NCBI GenBank assembly: GCA_014904845.1
Contig: MU119424.1
Span: forward strand, 1 to 64,000
Origin: Acephala macrosclerotiorum
Lineage: Eukaryota > Ascomycota > Leotiomycetes > Helotiales > Mollisiaceae
Reading direction: 5' to 3'
DNA: 64,000 nucleotides
Shown here in pieces: positions 59,055 through 64,000 of this stretch. A program made the translations under genes and the position numbers. Position 1 is the stretch's first letter. Each line of letters opens with the position of its first letter. The notes below the pieces were generated by a model that did not search any database, was not told where the DNA came from, and was given only the letters and a program-made list of their open reading frames with translations.

Positions 59055-61093
59055 ATGTTCTGTGCCGCCTGCAGGGAATTCTACAATAATTTTGATCTCG
59101 ATGTCGCCAAAGGCGACGGAGGCATGCCGCACCACCCGAACTATGCAGCCCTCGTTATCTCGGCCAAGAGTGGATGCGAAATATGCATCGAGATCCGCCG
59201 TCAAAAGGAGACTAAAGCGGCACCCGGTACACATGATGACAGATATCTAGCATATGGCAACCAGATCCGATGTGTGTTTGAAGAGCATGAACCAGGATTA
59301 TATTGGATTCAGGCAGACTTAGAGATACCATATATTGCATATATGGACGTTTGTGCCGCAGCTGGTGAGTGCTCATAATATGCCCTCAAATATCAGAAAA
59401 ATATCTATAGAAAAACGATCTGAACATGCCCACAGAAGACCCTTTAGCCAGCCTCATTTGGAGCAGGCCGACGCACGAAGACGCACGGTCTTCTGGAATC
59501 CAGACGCAGATAAAAAAATGGCTGGAGCGGTGCCTCAAGAAGCACAGATCATGCCAAGACGAAGTAAATCTCTTACCTACCAGAGTGATCGATGTTGGCG
59601 ATGCAGATCAGGAACCATTTCTCTTGGTCTCAGATGACCGCCTTGGGAAATGGGTGACCTTGAGCTACTGCTGGGGACAATCAGAACCATTCAAAACAGA
59701 ACGCGCAAATCTTGATGAACGACAAAAACAAATTCGGAGGTCTGAATTGCCGCCGCTCTTCAAGGATGCCATCGACTTCACTCGGAGCCTTGGATATCAA
59801 TATCTCTGGGTGGATTCCTTATGTATCGTGCAAGACTCTTATGATGATTGGGTGAATGAGTCAGCGAATATGGGAAATATCTTCAGGAATTCATCCCTTA
59901 CTCTGGCTGCTGAAGCATCAGAGAACACCGGTATTGGGCTATACGAGGGTACCTCAAAATTTCGGCATCGATTAATCGAAGTCTCCTATCGGAGCAAAGA
60001 AAACAATTCGAAAGGCACCCTGTTCCTCGGCCGAAATAGCTTTGGTGGCCCCCCCTTCCGTGGACCATTGAGCTCTCGAGCGTGGACCTTACAGGAGACT
60101 ACTTTGGCCCGTCGAGTTGTTCGGTTCGCGAAAGGGCAAATATGGTGGCGTTGTCACGAACACGAATGCAATGAACGAGACCCAGATGCATTTTGCTCTC
60201 AAAGAATTCCCAATAATACAATGTGGCAAGTTGGCCAGACTACCTTCCTCCTTACTAAGGAACACTCGTATTTTAATACACCCCGGCTTCGAAGCCAGCT
60301 TCGGGCTTTCTGGTATTTCCTCGTTATGGACTTTACTTCCCGAAGAATCACCTATGCGACAGACGTATTTCCTGCGATTTCAGGTCTGGCTAAAGAAATT
60401 CAACGACACTTTCAACAAACATACATAGCAGGGTTATGGCTCAATGACATACATAGTGACATATTGTGGCGCAGCCCAAAGAAGGGGGCTATCATGCGCA
60501 ATGTCTATGTTGCACCGTCTTGGAGTTGGGCCAATATCGATTTTTCTGCTTCATGGAAGCGCAACAGCCTTCCCGACTACCCCATGTTTGACTTTGGTCT
60601 GCTTGATCGCAAGTCCTGCACACCCATAGCAGAAGTTCTTGAAGTGACTATCATGAATATTAAGAATGACCCTTTTGGGCAAGTTGAGAGTGGACGTTTC
60701 CGAATTCGTGGTCCATGTCAAGAAGTTTGCTCATGTCACATTCCCGAGGATTTCTTTGATTGCCAGCCAATATCTGATCCAGATAATGATCATGATCATG
60801 AAAGAGCAGAACTTTGTAAGGCCATGTGTGGACCGTACGAACGCAATGTCGAAGCCCTTCATAAGCGGCCTTGTTGCAAGGTACCCGCTATCTGCCATAC
60901 TGCTCTCCTCTTTCTTCATATCACATCCTTGGCACGAGGGCCACCGGACAAAGCTAGGGTGGAAGCACAGGGCCTGATTCTCAGGCGTAGATATCACCAG
61001 GAAAACGAGTTCCAGAGAGTCGGCAGAGGGGTATTTTTAGAGACTATAAAGACCTCAGAGATATGGCCGTTTCGTACATTGAATATTGTCTAG
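59055..61093 (+). CDS. HET-domain protein (heterokaryon incompatibility type), 655 aa
   Basis: Two exons, 59055..59364 and 59436..61093; the 71-base intron opens GTGAGT and closes CACAG, and the junction codon is GAA. The N-terminal region has Cys pairs (MFCAAC; SGCEIC) like the HET gene at 14705-16879. HET motifs: WVTLSYCWG from residue 176, YLWVDSLCIVQDSYDDW from 226, and RAWTLQET from 318. The C-terminal half contains a Cys/His-rich patch (SCHIPEDFFDC; RPCCKVPAICH) that could bind metal and may set specificity. The two HET genes share architecture and intron position but are clearly diverged, so they are family members rather than recent duplicates. Role by family: allorecognition-triggered cell death. 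Promoter sequence is squeezed between it and an AT-rich remnant. Confidence 0.9.
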
Positions 61094-61920
61094 TTCTGGA
61101 ATTTCTCGTTTTCTAAGTTATAGGAATATCTTGAAGAGATGGCCACGATGCAAATTAATGCCCATCTGGCTTGATGAGAGGGGAACCTAGGCTCGGCGAT
61201 TACTGGCACGCCAGGCACCATGTTTATCTAAGCTCCAGTGCAAAGATGAGAGATTTTGTTCGGACGTCAAGGCCCTAATAGCGCGTATGCAAAAACTAGG
61301 TTGGGTTTTCTTTTCGCGAGGGAGATGCATACTGTCGATAGGGCTTAAAATTGGCTAAAGTGCTTCATCAGTTCGTTAGGGTATGAGATGAAGTTTGTAG
61401 TTGTAATGAACTTTCATGGGATTGGCGGCAATGAAATAAGGTGCTTGCAAATGAGTTCCCCGCCTTCAACTCGCTCAGGTTGTGTATCGGGTAAAGTTTA
61501 TGGTAGGACTACTACTAATCCGTGATTAGCAGAGCACTATTTTATAACACTTGCAATCAAAGACTTGAACAATTCAGCCAATGCCCAATCGCAATGATTG
61601 TGTGGTGATGGACGAGCTAGAGTGCCATGGCCGCCCGCGGCCGCCTACAAGACAAACATTCACCGCATTGCATATCTTGCTGTGACTGCGTTGTGAGACC
61701 TAAATCCCACCCCCAAAGGGGAAAACTACGTTTAGATTTGTAGTACTACAACTGCAAGGATATCGGTTTGAAAGACTATACTTCGGACTGATTGCGTCTA
61801 AAGTATAATACCGAAATATTCTTCAAGGGCTTGCGTTAACTTCAAGCGACCAAGAACTCTACTTAGCGACAATCCCGCTCGGATCGAGGTCTTGTCATTT
61901 CAAACTGGACGGCGCTCTTC
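61094..61920. other. Intergenic, nothing recognised
   Basis: No open frame with family resemblance; it contains two short palindromic GC strings (gccgcccgcggccgcc near 61630). Probably the 3' flank of the HET gene and lost 5' part of the F-box pseudogene that follows. Confidence 0.45.
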
Positions 61921-62640
61921 TCAGTTCGCCATGTAAAGCGTCTTACTATCAACTTCAAAGCCGATAGTGGCCACCACGCTGCTGAGCAGATTATTCTACT
62001 TCAAATGGTCTCTAAGTTACTTTCCAACGTCTCTCATCTCATTGTTAGGTCGCCCTCACTACTGCAGCTTCAATCTCTCCAGAATATCCAGAAGCTCAGA
62101 ACTCTATATTTCGATGGCTTTCCATGGAAATTTCAAAAGGATTTGTGTCCATTCTTTGCTCTTTAAAGTTTTTGCACAATGTTATGTTGATAGTTCAAGC
62201 TCTGGCCATCGTTCGGAGTATCTCCAATCCTACCTATCCTTCAAACCCGACGTACTTGCTCAACTCAATCCTCTGACAACCTTTATGATCTTTGGCTACG
62301 AGGAGTTAAAAGATAGAGAACACTCGCTGTACTTCGCTGTCCCAATGATTAAATCCCTGTGCGCACGTACACTGTCTCTTCAATATCTCTCGATACTACT
62401 CCCTTATAAAGTCACCCAGGAGGAACTTCTACTTGAGCTACTTAGCTTCATCTCCACTTCGCAGCTCACGAGCCTCTTTCCGTCGCTCATGCTACCTCCA
62501 GGTCCGGAATATCCCGATTTCATCCTTTTTCCCAAAAGGGACAGCCAACAAGGCAGGAGTTGAATCCTACAAGCAAGAGAACACATGGAAACGTCATCGT
62601 AAAAATGGCGTGGGCAAGCCTTCCGGATTCGTTCACCGAC
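61921..62640 (+). pseudogene. Decayed F-box protein, relative of the gene at 48561-49535
   Basis: One frame (61921-62166) reads SVRHVKRLTINFKAD, LLQMVSKLLSNVSHLIV and LQNIQKLRTLYFDGFP, then ends in TAA. A second frame (about 62231-62560) carries SFKPDVLAQLNPLTTFMIFG, then EHSLYFAVPMIKSLCA and LPYKVTQEELLLELLSFIST. Both align in order with the intact F-box protein at 48561-49535 (VTKRLSMSLDG; LSNITSFAL; FQNLRYLYFSGL; FTPEVLSKINPLTTFKIF; YKITEREVLQELLELI). The 5' part with the F-box is missing and at least one frameshift separates the halves. It is an ancient local duplicate. Confidence 0.7.
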
Positions 62641-64000
62641 AAGCTTGAGGATGTGCATCAGAATCACCGTTCGTTGCCTCAAGAACCGGCTCAATAGTAA
62701 TGCAATTCTGGTGAGGAGCTTGTAAGTTCATGAGTGCCTTGTGCCCTCCATGACGCTGAGTATCAAACTCAGAGACAAAGAGCTGAAATTTCACAGTCAA
62801 GATGGTTCGACTCGCGCCAGTTCTGAGTTTAGTTTTACTTAAAGCGAAATTAGTAGTATCGACCAGACTCTAATCACGATGCTCGGGACTAAATATTCTA
62901 GGTAACCTCAGACGACAATTCTTCAAATTCGCTTCCAACGTGGTTAGTCAGCGTCGCCGCTCTGCTCAGGCACCAATCACCCTGAATTCAGCATGCTCAG
63001 TCACGTTCCTGCTCTCTTTCGTAGTGACAAATCATATTTTGCTTCATCCTTCGCTTCTGCTTTGGAAAAATTGTCAACTACACGACCAATCTTCGGGGAG
63101 ACTAAGTCGGTTTCCAAGGAGCCCAAGCCGGATCTCCCTGTGAAATAGATCTATCTCTCGAGGAATATTCTTCTTACAACGTAACGTAGCCGTCGCCTTC
63201 TCCTAAAGAGAATGTACTGCTACAAATTTTGTATTTCAATCGTCTTCCGGCCCTTCGACCTTTTCACCGCCAGACCACGGTTGTGGATTAGGATGGAAAA
63301 AGGGAGGTGACTATCACGTAGGAGGCTTATTCCTTAGGCTCAGGCGCTAGAGCTCGAGATAAAGTAGACAGATATAATTAAGATTTATATATTATCAATT
63401 GGAGTAATTTGGATTTTAGTGTAAAAATTCTGCTTACTCTAAATTCTACTAGGTTGAATTCGTGTACTTCAAACCAAAGCAGTCCAATTATATTGTTACA
63501 GCTTGGACTACTTTAACTTAAAGCATATATAGAGTATATACGCAATATTTTAGTATATTAAGGTATTTTATCTTCTCAACAAAAACCATCTTCGTTCTTG
63601 AAGTTCTTTGATCCACTTGAGTCAGGACTTTTGTGCCATTCCCTCGTAGCATTCGTCTGCACAAGAAACGTGGATTTCTCCAACCATTTCAAGCAGACGC
63701 GGATAGCCACTTTTGTTCATCTCACGACAGTTTCCAGTCACTTGCGTTTATAAATGACGCCCATTATAAATGGAAGGAACTCATCGCGGATTTGACGGCA
63801 AGTCCGAGACAACGCCAAAATCCTGCTTCTTAAAAATATGGGCTATGCAAGAGCGAATAGACTCTCGGACGGGTTTCTATTCGCATTTCGAGAAGCCTTG
63901 AGTTCTGTGTTGAACCTATGGCGAAGCTTGATAACTCGCGGAGAGCTGGTGTGATTGAGGGGTTTGAAGAGGTTGGTTGATGTCTTAGAGGCTCATAGAC
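62641..64000. other. Unassigned right end of the window
   Basis: Several short frames on the plus strand (62940-63143, 63633-63833) lack recognisable motifs. Composition is near normal with AT-rich patches around 63370-63590. A gene starting beyond the window may use part of this as upstream sequence. Nothing else can be supported. Confidence 0.4.

Overview
The window looks like a chromosome segment of a filamentous ascomycete (Pezizomycotina). Genes have short GT-AG introns of about 45-146 bases with CTAAY/CTGAY-like branch sites. Two blocks (1-10760 and 18421-28015) are extremely AT-rich, with little G or C left and most remaining C in CpG, the signature of repeat-induced point mutation (RIP) over dead transposons. 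HET-domain, F-box and gasdermin genes also point to a fungus. A leotiomycete is my best guess; this is weak inference.

Layout: 1-10760 RIP block; 10761-18420 a GC-normal island with a 17-bp minisatellite, transposase debris and a HET-domain gene (minus); 18421-28015 a second RIP block holding a 2.6-kb LTR element with 228-bp LTRs and a 5-bp target duplication, followed by a ~90-bp satellite; 28340-33770 a divergent pair of a gasdermin-like gene (minus) and a CHAT-protease/P-loop NTPase gene (plus); 34087-34581 a Nudix pseudogene; 35544-43952 three tandem F-box/leucine-rich paralogs with identical intron layout, interrupted by a small membrane-protein gene; 45044 tRNA-Asn; 45645-49535 a conserved membrane protein, an LRR-protein kinase and another F-box protein; 49679-52990 the remains of four carbohydrate genes (MFS sugar transporter, GH2 beta-mannosidase, GH130, GH92 alpha-mannosidase); 53606-56444 a seven-exon dynamin-like GTPase; 57191-57669 a MITE with TA duplication; 58285-58690 a broken Zn-cluster-type regulator; 59055-61093 a second HET gene; then F-box debris and unassigned sequence.

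Functional reading: the window is an accessory, subtelomere-like or transposon-edge island rich in self/non-self and cell-death type genes: two HET proteins, the gasdermin with its likely activating protease, a dynamin-like GTPase, an LRR kinase and fast-evolving F-box proteins. The strongest system is the gasdermin/CHAT pair, in which sensor (P-loop and helical C-terminus), protease (His/Cys CHAT) and pore-forming executioner lie in two head-to-head genes. The second notable system is extinct here: a compact set of genes that together would take mannose-rich glycans apart and import the sugars, now all disrupted.

Exon boundaries were worked out by hand from splice signals and reading phase; each multi-exon model given closes in frame unless stated.
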